A DNA stretch of 64,000 nucleotides from Dysgonomonas sp. 511 (GTDB lineage: Bacteria; Bacteroidota; Bacteroidia; Bacteroidales; Dysgonomonadaceae), in NCBI RefSeq assembly GCF_010501105.1, contig NZ_QVMQ01000001.1, positions 183,012 through 247,011 of the forward strand, read 5' to 3'. The notes beneath the pieces were generated by a model, which was not told the origin of the DNA, searched no databases, and saw only the letters and a program-made list of their open reading frames with translations. Shown piece after piece: positions 46,567 to 54,682 of this stretch (positions within the stretch are counted from its first letter, which is position 1; every line of letters starts with the position of its first letter). Both the position numbers and the translations under genes were made by a program.

Positions 46567-46594
46567 ATAAGCCATCCTGAACAGGATGGCTTAT
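46567..46594 (+). terminator. Intrinsic terminator after rpsA
   Basis: AATAAGCCATCCTG and CAGGATGGCTTATT form a perfect stem with a very short loop, then T-rich sequence. Confidence 0.9.
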
Positions 46595-46675
46595 TTTATT
46601 AAGTGAAAACACTCGTATTCAAACAATTAGCACAAAATCATCAGTGCTTTAAATTCAAGAAGAGGCTATTTCACC

Positions 46676-47974
46676 CTACAACTTTTCTTTAGCCCCATTC
46701 CTTTTCGGATACACGATATGCTCCATCAGAAACACAGTTATCACTCCCATTACAAAGCCATTGCATAATATAGGGCGTACCAACGATGGTATCTGCGCCG
46801 AAGCCTCTTTAGGCATAAAAGATATAAGTATGGCAACCATTAGAGGCAAGCCGATTATAGCCCCGTCGTTGAAATCGGCAACAGCCTTATTGCGTACACA
46901 CATCCCCAATCCTGCCGAAAATTGGCTGATCATAACATACAACAGGATAGTACCCATCACCACATTGGGAATAGAAAGCAGAAGTTCGATCAAAGGATAG
47001 GTAAATGCACAGATAATCAACAAAATTGCAGTAGGGATAAACGGAAAACGAGAAGCACACCCTGAAGATGCTATTATTCCGGGACTCGAAGAATAGTCGA
47101 TAGACCCGACCACCCCCAGAAAGCCTGCGAATATATTGGAAACACCCATTACAGCCACTCCGCGGTCTTGACGCTTCTGCAAATCTTTGGCATTTACCAT
47201 TTGCCCTACAGCCTGTATCGAACCCAACTCGTTTATCATAAGGGCTATCGTGCAAAAGACAAAAGCCAGGATTACCCCTGCATCAAACTCCAAGGCAATG
47301 AATAACGAGGACTGGGCTTTACCGGCAAGCCCTACCCCATCCTGCATTACAGGCAAGCCTTCTGTAGACATTATATTGTAAGCCAATGAAGCAACCAATA
47401 TACCGATAACCAATGTGATGGACTTCCACATCCCTTTCAACAGATGATTGAGCAACAAAAGAGCTATGCTTGTAATAAGGACGAAAAGCAGGTCGAAAAC
47501 GGCAGATGAGGTGTCTTTAAAAATCAGATTGACAATTGTCGGCCCAAGGGTTATGGGAATCAGCAGCATAATCACGATTATTACCCTCGAAGTAAATACC
47601 CGCTCAAAATATTTCAGCAGTCCAAACACAGTTATCAGCGTCAGCAGTATGCCTCCTATAATAATTGCTGTATATATCGAAGCCACCGATGCCGACAACG
47701 AAGCCAGTATCCCTATCAGCAACACCGAAGCCGGCCCTATCACCAGAGGCAGCCGGTGCCCTGCCAACATTTGCATCAATAGTGTCGCCCCCATAATAAA
47801 GAACAACTTCTGCATATAAAAGGCTTGTGCAGCAGCATCGCCGCCAAAATGAGTTTTGCCTAGCACTAGCCCCATTGTTATAACGGCAGGTATAGTAACC
47901 ACCCACCATTGCAGCCCGTAAAGCAGCATTGCCCCCGGCTTTAGTTTTTCATCCACATCGTATTTCATCGGCAT
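46676..47974 (-). CDS. NCS2-family purine/pyrimidine permease
   Basis: 432-residue inner-membrane permease of the NCS2 (uracil/xanthine) family with 12-14 helices. Family blocks: LLYGLQWWVVTIPAVI, GHRLPLVIGPASVLL, and VAVMGVSNIFAGFLGVVG followed by YSSSPGIIASSGCASRFPF, the substrate-binding NxG-like region. The specific nucleobase is unclear. It is monocistronic. Two starts are possible, MPMKYD (47974) and the Met two codons later. Confidence 0.88.
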   Translation of the reverse strand: MPMKYDVDEKLKPGAMLLYGLQWWVVTIPAVITMGLVLGKTHFGGDAAAQAFYMQKLFFIMGATLLMQMLAGHRLPLVIGPASVLLIGILASLSASVASIYTAIIIGGILLTLITVFGLLKYFERVFTSRVIIVIMLLIPITLGPTIVNLIFKDTSSAVFDLLFVLITSIALLLLNHLLKGMWKSITLVIGILVASLAYNIMSTEGLPVMQDGVGLAGKAQSSLFIALEFDAGVILAFVFCTIALMINELGSIQAVGQMVNAKDLQKRQDRGVAVMGVSNIFAGFLGVVGSIDYSSSPGIIASSGCASRFPFIPTAILLIICAFTYPLIELLLSIPNVVMGTILLYVMISQFSAGLGMCVRNKAVADFNDGAIIGLPLMVAILISFMPKEASAQIPSLVRPILCNGFVMGVITVFLMEHIVYPKRNGAKEKL

Positions 47975-48085
47975 CTCTATTTTGTTTAAACAAATAAAAG
48001 TATAATAATTCTCTAAGCCAATACCATTTTTTCGTATAAAACATAAATATTCCTCTCAATCGGGCAACTTAACACTGATATTCCT

Positions 48086-48093
48086 TATTTTTG
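48086..48093 (+). promoter_or_regulatory. -7 promoter element of the S8 protease operon
   Basis: TATTTTTG matches TAnnTTTG, 21 bases before the start at 48114. Confidence 0.6.
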
Positions 48094-48113
48094 TAAAAAA
48101 ACTTTTTATCATT

Positions 48114-49553
48114 ATGAAAAAAATCATTTTGCTGCTAAGCATATTGTTCATTACTACAAACGCATTCTCGCAAGAATACGAGTACAAATTCCGCTTATTA
48201 CTCAAGGATAAGGGCAAAACATCATATTCGATAAACAAGCCGGAAGAATTTCTTTCCGCAAAATCAATAGAGAGAAGGGCTAAATATGGCATCGCCATCG
48301 ATGAATCGGATTTGCCTATTTCGACCGACTACCTGAAAAAGATAGAAGCTGTAGGCGGCGTAATAGTAGCCAAGAGCAAATGGCTGAATAGCGTAGCTGT
48401 ACATTGCACCGACACGGCGATAGTGGAAAAATACAGAAAGTTGCCATTCGTGAAAGACGTTGTGCTGGCATGGAGAGGCAAGCCATACGTAGAATCGGCT
48501 GCAAAGAATGATTCCATAAAATCGTATCCCGCAAAAGAAACGATCTCTTTTGGCAACAATTATGGCAAAGGACTACAAAATATAAAGATGAACAACGGGC
48601 AAGCCCTTCATAAAGCAGGCTTCAAAGGAAAAGGGATGGACATTGCTGTTATCGACGGTGGGTTCAACAATTTCCACAAAATAGAGATGCTCAACAACCT
48701 CGACATAAAAGGCTCTAAAGACTTTATATACCAGCACCCTGATATGTTTGCCAACGGCGCACAGCACGGGCTAAGCGTATTGTCGTGCATAGGAGCCAAC
48801 AAGCCGATGCAATTTGTAGGCACAGCTCCCGAAGCCAGTTTTTGGCTGTTCAATTCGGAAGACGGACGCAGCGAGTACCCTATCGAAGAAGATTACTGGG
48901 TTGCCGCCATCGAATATGCCGACAGTGTAGGTGTATATGTGGTAAACACATCGCTGGGCTACAGCAACTTCGATGCTCCGGCACAGAGTTATACACATGC
49001 CGACATAGACGGAAAAACAGCACATATCTCGCGCGCAGCCGACAGGGCATCCGACAAAGGTATGTTGCTTTCCATCAGTGCAGGTAATTCAGGCGATTCG
49101 GAATGGAGAAAGATCACGCCTCCGAGCGATGCAATCAATATAGTTACAGTAGGTGCAGTTCAGAAAGATTCTACCGTAGCACGTTTCAGTTCGCGCGGTA
49201 TGACTGCCGATCTGAGAGTAAAACCCGATGTAATGGCACTTGGCGTATGGTCTACCGTGGTCAACGACAAAGGACTGGTTTCCGTAAGCAGCGGCACATC
49301 ATTCTCATCACCTATCATGTGCGGTATGTTGGCTTGCTTGTGGCAGGCATTCCCCGAACTGAGCAACAAGGAGATAATCAGCGTAGTACGCGAATCGTCT
49401 AACAAATACGAATCATTCGACGAAGACTATGGTTATGGTATTCCCGACATGGGCAAAGCGATGGAAATAGCGCAGGCCAAAGTAGACGCAAAGAAAAAAG
49501 CAATGGAAGCAGCACAGCCATCGGACAAAAAAGCAAAGTCTAAAAAGAAATAA
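48114..49553 (+). CDS. Secreted S8 (subtilisin-like) serine protease
   Basis: 479-residue protease. A signal peptide (MKKIILLLSILFITTNAFSQ) and an inhibitor-like prodomain of about 120 residues (YSINKPEEFLSAKSIERRAK) precede a peptidase S8 domain with catalytic D181 (IAVIDGGFN), H218 (NGAQHGLSV) and S396 (SSGTSFSSPIM). The C-terminal tail is Lys-rich (AQPSDKKAKSKKK) with no type IX sorting domain. It starts the operon leading into xseA, which overlaps its stop by one base. Confidence 0.93.
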   Translation: MKKIILLLSILFITTNAFSQEYEYKFRLLLKDKGKTSYSINKPEEFLSAKSIERRAKYGIAIDESDLPISTDYLKKIEAVGGVIVAKSKWLNSVAVHCTDTAIVEKYRKLPFVKDVVLAWRGKPYVESAAKNDSIKSYPAKETISFGNNYGKGLQNIKMNNGQALHKAGFKGKGMDIAVIDGGFNNFHKIEMLNNLDIKGSKDFIYQHPDMFANGAQHGLSVLSCIGANKPMQFVGTAPEASFWLFNSEDGRSEYPIEEDYWVAAIEYADSVGVYVVNTSLGYSNFDAPAQSYTHADIDGKTAHISRAADRASDKGMLLSISAGNSGDSEWRKITPPSDAINIVTVGAVQKDSTVARFSSRGMTADLRVKPDVMALGVWSTVVNDKGLVSVSSGTSFSSPIMCGMLACLWQAFPELSNKEIISVVRESSNKYESFDEDYGYGIPDMGKAMEIAQAKVDAKKKAMEAAQPSDKKAKSKKK

Positions 49554-50920
49554 TGAGCCAGAATGCGGTTTCCCTCTATGAACTGAACAGCCTGATAAAG
49601 GCTGTTCTTCAAGCCGACCTGCCCGAAATGGTTTGGGTAAGAGCCGAAACCAGCGATGTGCGTGTCAACCAAAACGGGCATTGCTATCTGGAGTTTATAG
49701 AAAAAGACCGCACAGGCAAGGCGATGCTCGCAAAGGCGCGCGGCATGATATGGGCAAATACCTTCTTTTTGCTCAAGGCCTATTTCGAAGGAGCTACAAA
49801 GCAACCTTTCTCCTCAGGGCTGAAAGTATTGGTACAGGTAAGCATCGAGTTTCACGAAGTATATGGGCTGAGCCTTACAGTGCACGATATAGACCCCGCT
49901 TACACACTAGGCGACCAAGCCCTCAACCGTGCAGCAATACTAAAGCAACTGGAAGAAGATGGTGTCCTCTATCTCAATAAGGAGTTGGAATTGCCTGTTC
50001 CTGCCAACCGTATTGCGGTGATTTCTTCGCCTACTGCCGCCGGCTATGAAGATTTCCTCGACCAATTGGGTAAGAACCTATACGGTTTTGTTTTCTACAC
50101 AAAGCTTTTTCCGGCAATAATGCAGGGCGACCGGTCTGAGAGTTCGATTATCGCTGCGCTGGAACGCATATATGATAATTCGGACTGCTTCGATGCCGTA
50201 GTTATAATACGGGGTGGAGGAGCAACTTCCGACCTCAGCAGCTTCGATTCGTATCTGCTGGCTGCCAGTTGCGCACAATTCCCGCTACCAATCATCACCG
50301 GAATAGGACACGAACGCGACGAAACAGTATTGGATATCGTAGCCCATACACGGGCAAAAACGCCGACAGCAGTAGCCGAATTCCTAATCGACAATATGAG
50401 TGAAACGGCGGTGGAACTGGAAAACTTTTCCGCCAATATTGCATCTATTGTCACGCAGCATCTTCAGGAAGAGGCTGTGAAATTGAGCGTTTTCGAGACT
50501 AAAAACACCTTTATATTAAAAGGCTGGCAGAGAGAGCAGGAAGCATTTTTGTCGTCGGCAAAAAATATATTAACCAAAGATTTGCAGCGTATAATTAGGG
50601 AAAACAGCAATGGGCTTTCATTGCTCCAGGATGGGTTGACCGACAAATCGCAGCAAATAACCAAATCGCTGAACGACACCATCGTGCGTTTAGGCGAATC
50701 GCTGAACAGAAGCACACTGCAATTAATAAAAGACGAAGACAAAAAACTGGAGATGCAGCAAAAGCATTTACAGTTGTTATCACCCGAAAACATACTGAAA
50801 AAAGGCTACACCTTGACCATGAAAAATGGTAAAGTAGTGAAAGAAAATAAGACTCTGGAAAAAGGCGACCGCATCACCACAGTCTTTGCCAATGGAAAAA
50901 CAGATTCAATAGTAGAATAA
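49553..50920 (+). CDS. xseA: Exodeoxyribonuclease VII large subunit
   Basis: 455-residue XseA, the catalytic subunit of exonuclease VII, which degrades single-stranded DNA. An N-terminal OB fold (LPEMVWVRAETSDVR) is followed by the catalytic XseA domain (IAVISSPTAAGYEDFLDQLG; VVIIRGGGATSDLSSFDSY; ITGIGHERDETVLDIVAHTR) and a coiled coil with tail KGYTLTMKNGKVVKE. It overlaps the S8 protease stop (TAATG). Confidence 0.97.
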   Translation: MSQNAVSLYELNSLIKAVLQADLPEMVWVRAETSDVRVNQNGHCYLEFIEKDRTGKAMLAKARGMIWANTFFLLKAYFEGATKQPFSSGLKVLVQVSIEFHEVYGLSLTVHDIDPAYTLGDQALNRAAILKQLEEDGVLYLNKELELPVPANRIAVISSPTAAGYEDFLDQLGKNLYGFVFYTKLFPAIMQGDRSESSIIAALERIYDNSDCFDAVVIIRGGGATSDLSSFDSYLLAASCAQFPLPIITGIGHERDETVLDIVAHTRAKTPTAVAEFLIDNMSETAVELENFSANIASIVTQHLQEEAVKLSVFETKNTFILKGWQREQEAFLSSAKNILTKDLQRIIRENSNGLSLLQDGLTDKSQQITKSLNDTIVRLGESLNRSTLQLIKDEDKKLEMQQKHLQLLSPENILKKGYTLTMKNGKVVKENKTLEKGDRITTVFANGKTDSIVE

Positions 50921-50921
50921 T

Positions 50922-51971
50922 ATGGACGAAAATAAAAAGCCCCTCACCTATCTCTTTCCCTTCGACTATAGCGATGGCATGGTTCAAATTGCCCGGCAGT
51001 CAGGCTTAGGCTATGCCGATAAATCGGGCGAACTGGTTATCCCCTGCAAATACGATACTGGCTATCCATTCTGCGAAGGGCTTGCCTATGTAGTAAAGGG
51101 AAAATATAAGGCATTTATTGATAAAACCGGAAAGGAAGTTATCAACTTACAGGAATATCAGGATGCCGATTCTTTTTCCGAAGGTATGAGCGGAGTAAAG
51201 AAAGATGACAAATGGGGATTTATCGACAAGGCAGGGAAAGTTATCATCCCATTTCTCTACGATGAAGTAAACTGGTTCAGTGAAGGTTTATGCACAGTAT
51301 TCAAAGGAGATAAAGCCGGGGTGATAGACAAAGATGGCAACGAGACAATCCCTTTTATCTATGACGACATCATTGCCTTTAGCGAAGGCATAGCCGAAGT
51401 AGCCAAAGATGGTAAAAGCGGTGGTATAGATGCGCAAGGAAATATTGTAGTTCCTATCCAATATAATTCTGCCAACGAATGCAGTGAAGGTCTCATCGTG
51501 GTAGATATAGACGACAAATACGGAGTGATGGATAAAGCAGGAAAAAAAATAGTACCCCTGATTTATGACGATGCCGCTTATAAATACTCAGGAGGTTTGT
51601 TGCCGGTAGAGAAAGAGGGGAAATGGGGCGTAATAGATAAAGAAGGGAAAGAAATCATCCCTTTCAGATATGATAAGATGCGCCTTTTTCGCGAAGGGCT
51701 GGCTGCTGTCTGCATCAACAAAAGATGGGGATTTATTGACAAAGACAATAATCAGGTTATCCCCATACAATTTAAGAAAGCACACAACTTCTCCGATGGG
51801 CTGGTATTTGTAGAAGGTGAAGCCCGCCGGGCATACTACCTGAATGGCAAGGGAGAAGCAGAAATACAACTTGGACGGGAATACACCATTGTAGAAAAAG
51901 TAAAGGCGACCATAATGGTTGGCGCAATCATTGCTTTTATAGCATTACTAATAGCAAAATTTCTGGGATAA
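50922..51971 (+). CDS. WG-repeat protein with C-terminal membrane anchor
   Basis: 349-residue protein built of about eight WG/KWG repeats (KWGFIDKAGKVIIPFLYDEV, KAGVIDKDGNETIPFIYDDI, KWGVIDKEGKEIIPFRYDKM, RWGFIDKDNNQVIPIQFKK). It has no signal peptide but a single C-terminal helix (IMVGAIIAFIALLIAKFLG), so it is probably tail-anchored with the repeats in the cytoplasm. The gene separates xseA and xseB, 1 base after one and 11 before the other. The role is unknown; WG repeats are usually binding modules. Confidence 0.88.
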   Translation: MDENKKPLTYLFPFDYSDGMVQIARQSGLGYADKSGELVIPCKYDTGYPFCEGLAYVVKGKYKAFIDKTGKEVINLQEYQDADSFSEGMSGVKKDDKWGFIDKAGKVIIPFLYDEVNWFSEGLCTVFKGDKAGVIDKDGNETIPFIYDDIIAFSEGIAEVAKDGKSGGIDAQGNIVVPIQYNSANECSEGLIVVDIDDKYGVMDKAGKKIVPLIYDDAAYKYSGGLLPVEKEGKWGVIDKEGKEIIPFRYDKMRLFREGLAAVCINKRWGFIDKDNNQVIPIQFKKAHNFSDGLVFVEGEARRAYYLNGKGEAEIQLGREYTIVEKVKATIMVGAIIAFIALLIAKFLG

Positions 51972-51982
51972 AGAATAAGCAT

Positions 51983-52180
51983 ATGGCAAAGAAAGAACAA
52001 TCGTATGGCGAGGCTATGCGCGAACTACAGGATATAATGCACCGCATAGAAAACGAAGAACTGGATGTAGACGTACTATTGGAAGAGGTAAAGCGTGCTG
52101 CCACGCTTATCAAGTTTTGTAAAGATAAACTGCAAAAGACCAATGTTGAAATACAAAAAATACTGGACAAGATAGAATGA
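51983..52180 (+). CDS. xseB: Exodeoxyribonuclease VII small subunit
   Basis: 65-residue helical XseB (YGEAMRELQDIMHRIENEEL, DVDVLLEEVKRAATLIKFCK, KLQKTNVEIQKILDKIE). It binds the XseA coiled coil. Its stop overlaps the start of the next gene. Confidence 0.95.
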   Translation: MAKKEQSYGEAMRELQDIMHRIENEELDVDVLLEEVKRAATLIKFCKDKLQKTNVEIQKILDKIE

Positions 52181-52929
52181 AAAAACTGTTGTTGCTGTTC
52201 CTCTCCTCTGTTGCGATTTGCTTATCGGCAAATGCTTGTTTAAATGCGTACCTGTTCAAGGTCTTTCCGGTAGGCATGTGTGGCGACACCATTGTGTCTG
52301 TCGATTTTCAGATATTCAGGAATATGCATTTTCCTCCGGCTGGCGAAGATATAAATTCGCTGGGCGATATATACAGCGACGAGATGAACTGGTATATAAA
52401 AGCATATATAACGAAATACGACCGGTTTCAGAATCCGCTGGAAACGATTATAGCCGACTCTGTTTTTCTGATCCAGGATGATTGCGAGACAGAACTAAAA
52501 GAAATGTACAGGCAAATATATAAAAAGATAGTTTCCGAAAACACAGATTTACAACTGTTCAAAACCACAAGTTTTATGTGGGGTAAATTCAGCAATAAAG
52601 TAAAAGGAATAGAAATCAAAGAGAACAGTATTTATTATGAAAGGCAAGATTACCCAGTCCACATATCAAATGATTCTACCTATTATGGTTCAGGATCGAA
52701 TGGATATTTAAAGGTCGTTATTCCATCTCTCATTGGTACTGTCCGCAAATATACACTGGATGATACAGAACTGATAGTAGTGCATACCCAAATGGGGCAG
52801 AAGTTGGGAAAGGAGACAGATAAACCCAATATAACGTTTAGCGACATTGCAGATGCGGCATATATGGAACCCATTCTGTATCACGGCAATGGCATTGATT
52901 ATTTTATTACAAGACAGAAAAAGCAATAG
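52177..52929 (+). CDS. Exported protein of unknown function
   Basis: 250-residue protein with a signal peptide (MKKLLLLFLSSVAICLSANA) and a Cys at residue 21, so it could be a lipoprotein with a weak lipobox (SANAC). The rest has CLNAYLFKVFPVGMCGDTI and YERQDYPVHISNDSTYYGSG. I do not recognise a family. The gene overlaps xseB by 4 bases and ends 2 bases before ispD, so it is certainly co-transcribed, but nothing links its function to either. Confidence 0.7.
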   Translation: MKKLLLLFLSSVAICLSANACLNAYLFKVFPVGMCGDTIVSVDFQIFRNMHFPPAGEDINSLGDIYSDEMNWYIKAYITKYDRFQNPLETIIADSVFLIQDDCETELKEMYRQIYKKIVSENTDLQLFKTTSFMWGKFSNKVKGIEIKENSIYYERQDYPVHISNDSTYYGSGSNGYLKVVIPSLIGTVRKYTLDDTELIVVHTQMGQKLGKETDKPNITFSDIADAAYMEPILYHGNGIDYFITRQKKQ

Positions 52930-52931
52930 AT

Positions 52932-53603
52932 ATGCAACCCACTCAAAACGTAATCATAGTAGCCGGAGGCAAAGGGCTGCGGATGGGCAGCGATATACCC
53001 AAACAATTCCTGCCGATATGCGGCAAGCCTGTCCTTATGCACACCATCGAGGCCTTTTACCATTTCGACAACGATATTAACATTGTACTCGTACTGCCCC
53101 AATCGCATCAGGATTACTGGATGGAATTGTGTAAAGAATATAATTTCTCATTACCTCATCGGATTGCTACAGGTGGCGAAACCCGCTTCCATTCGGTAAA
53201 GAATGGGCTTGAAATGATAGAAGGAGGTCTCGTTGCCGTGCAAGACGGAGTAAGGCCGTTTGCGTCTGTAGAGATGATAAGGCGATGCTTCGAATCAGCA
53301 AAATTATACAATGCTGTTATCCCTGTTATAAATTCGGTAGATAGCCTGAGGGAAGTTCTATCCGAAGATAGAAGTAAGATAATAGACCGCTCGAAAATCC
53401 GCATGGTACAGACCCCACAGGTCTTCTCTGTCGATATATTGAAAAAAGCCTACCAGGCAGAATATAAAAATACATTTACCGACGATGCTTCGGTAGTAGA
53501 AAATATAGGTGTTAATATACATCTGGTAGAAGGTGAAGTGACCAATATAAAGATAACGACTCCTTTGGATTTGAAACTGGGCGAGTTGATAGCAAAAGGA
53601 TAG
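52932..53603 (+). CDS. ispD: 2-C-methyl-D-erythritol 4-phosphate cytidylyltransferase
   Basis: 223-residue nucleotidyltransferase of the MEP isoprenoid pathway; it makes CDP-methylerythritol. IIVAGGKGLRMGSDIPKQFL is the signature, with IATGGETRFHSVKNGL, VAVQDGVRPFASVEM and TPQVFSVDILKKAYQ. The length is normal. Follows the unknown exported protein by 2 bases. Confidence 0.96.
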   Translation: MQPTQNVIIVAGGKGLRMGSDIPKQFLPICGKPVLMHTIEAFYHFDNDINIVLVLPQSHQDYWMELCKEYNFSLPHRIATGGETRFHSVKNGLEMIEGGLVAVQDGVRPFASVEMIRRCFESAKLYNAVIPVINSVDSLREVLSEDRSKIIDRSKIRMVQTPQVFSVDILKKAYQAEYKNTFTDDASVVENIGVNIHLVEGEVTNIKITTPLDLKLGELIAKG

Positions 53604-53614
53604 AAACATTAGAT

Positions 53615-54682
53615 ATGGAATACGATATAGACGCACTGTATTACAACGCAATAGACCTACTGAAAGAAATGATATCCACTCCATCTTTCAGCAGGGAAGA
53701 GCGAGAAATATCAGATAAGATGGCCTCCTACATGGAGCGTATGGGATACAAACCTTTGCGCAAGGGAAACAACCTCATTCTTTTGAGTAAAGGTTTCGGC
53801 GAAGCAAAGCCGACTATCCTTCTCAATTCGCATATAGACACAGTACGTCCTGTATCGGGCTGGACAAAAGACCCTTTCACCCCTGAAATAGACGATGACA
53901 CCTTATATGGTTTAGGTAGCAACGATGCAGGGGCAAGCCTCGTGTCGCTGTTGCATGCGTTCTTCTTCCTCACTGCAAAAAAACAGGATTACAACCTCAT
54001 CTTTCTGGCATCGTGCGAAGAAGAAGTTTCGGGCAGGGAAGGAGCCGAAGCCGTTGTTCCCAACTTACCTGAAATAGCATTTGGCATTGTAGGCGAGCCA
54101 ACCGGCATGAATCCGGCGATTGCCGAAAAAGGGTTGCTTGTCGTCGATTGCGTATCGCACGGGAAAGCAGGGCACGCCGCACGGAATGAGGGCGAAAATG
54201 CCATCTATAAGGCGATGAAAGATATAGAGTGGTTCCGCACGTATGAATTTCCGAAAGTAAGCGAACTGCTTGGCGCAGTAAAGATGACCGTATCGATGAT
54301 AAATGCAGGTACTCAACACAATGTAGTGCCCGACAAATGCGAGTTTGTAGTAGATATACGCAGCAACGAACTATACAGCAACGAAGAAATTTTCAACATA
54401 ATAGACAAACAGACCGGCTGCGATGTGAAGCCCCGTTCTTTCCGACTGAACTCTTCGCGCATTGCTTTGGAAAATCCTTTTGTGCAACGGGCTGTAATGA
54501 TAGGTAGAGAACCATATGGCTCGCCTACCCTATCCGATCAGACTTTTATGCCCTTCCCTACCCTTAAAATGGGACCGGGCGATTCGGCTCGCTCGCACAC
54601 TGCCAACGAATATATCCTGCTCAGTGAGATTCGCGAAGCGATAGAGTTATATGTAAAGCTACTCGATGGATTGCGTGTCTGA
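53615..54682 (+). CDS. M20 family metallo-hydrolase (ArgE/DapE type)
   Basis: 355-residue zinc hydrolase of the M20/ArgE/DapE family. Zinc-site blocks are LLNSHIDTVRP, YGLGSNDAGASLVSLLHAF and FLASCEEEVSGREGAE, with dimerisation and late His in GDSARSHTANEYIL. Candidate activities are N-acetyl-amino-acid deacylation (for instance N-acetylcitrulline or N-acetylornithine in Bacteroidota arginine synthesis) or desuccinylation. It ends the operon and its 3' end overlaps convergent kup by 24 bases. Confidence 0.88.
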   Translation: MEYDIDALYYNAIDLLKEMISTPSFSREEREISDKMASYMERMGYKPLRKGNNLILLSKGFGEAKPTILLNSHIDTVRPVSGWTKDPFTPEIDDDTLYGLGSNDAGASLVSLLHAFFFLTAKKQDYNLIFLASCEEEVSGREGAEAVVPNLPEIAFGIVGEPTGMNPAIAEKGLLVVDCVSHGKAGHAARNEGENAIYKAMKDIEWFRTYEFPKVSELLGAVKMTVSMINAGTQHNVVPDKCEFVVDIRSNELYSNEEIFNIIDKQTGCDVKPRSFRLNSSRIALENPFVQRAVMIGREPYGSPTLSDQTFMPFPTLKMGPGDSARSHTANEYILLSEIREAIELYVKLLDGLRV

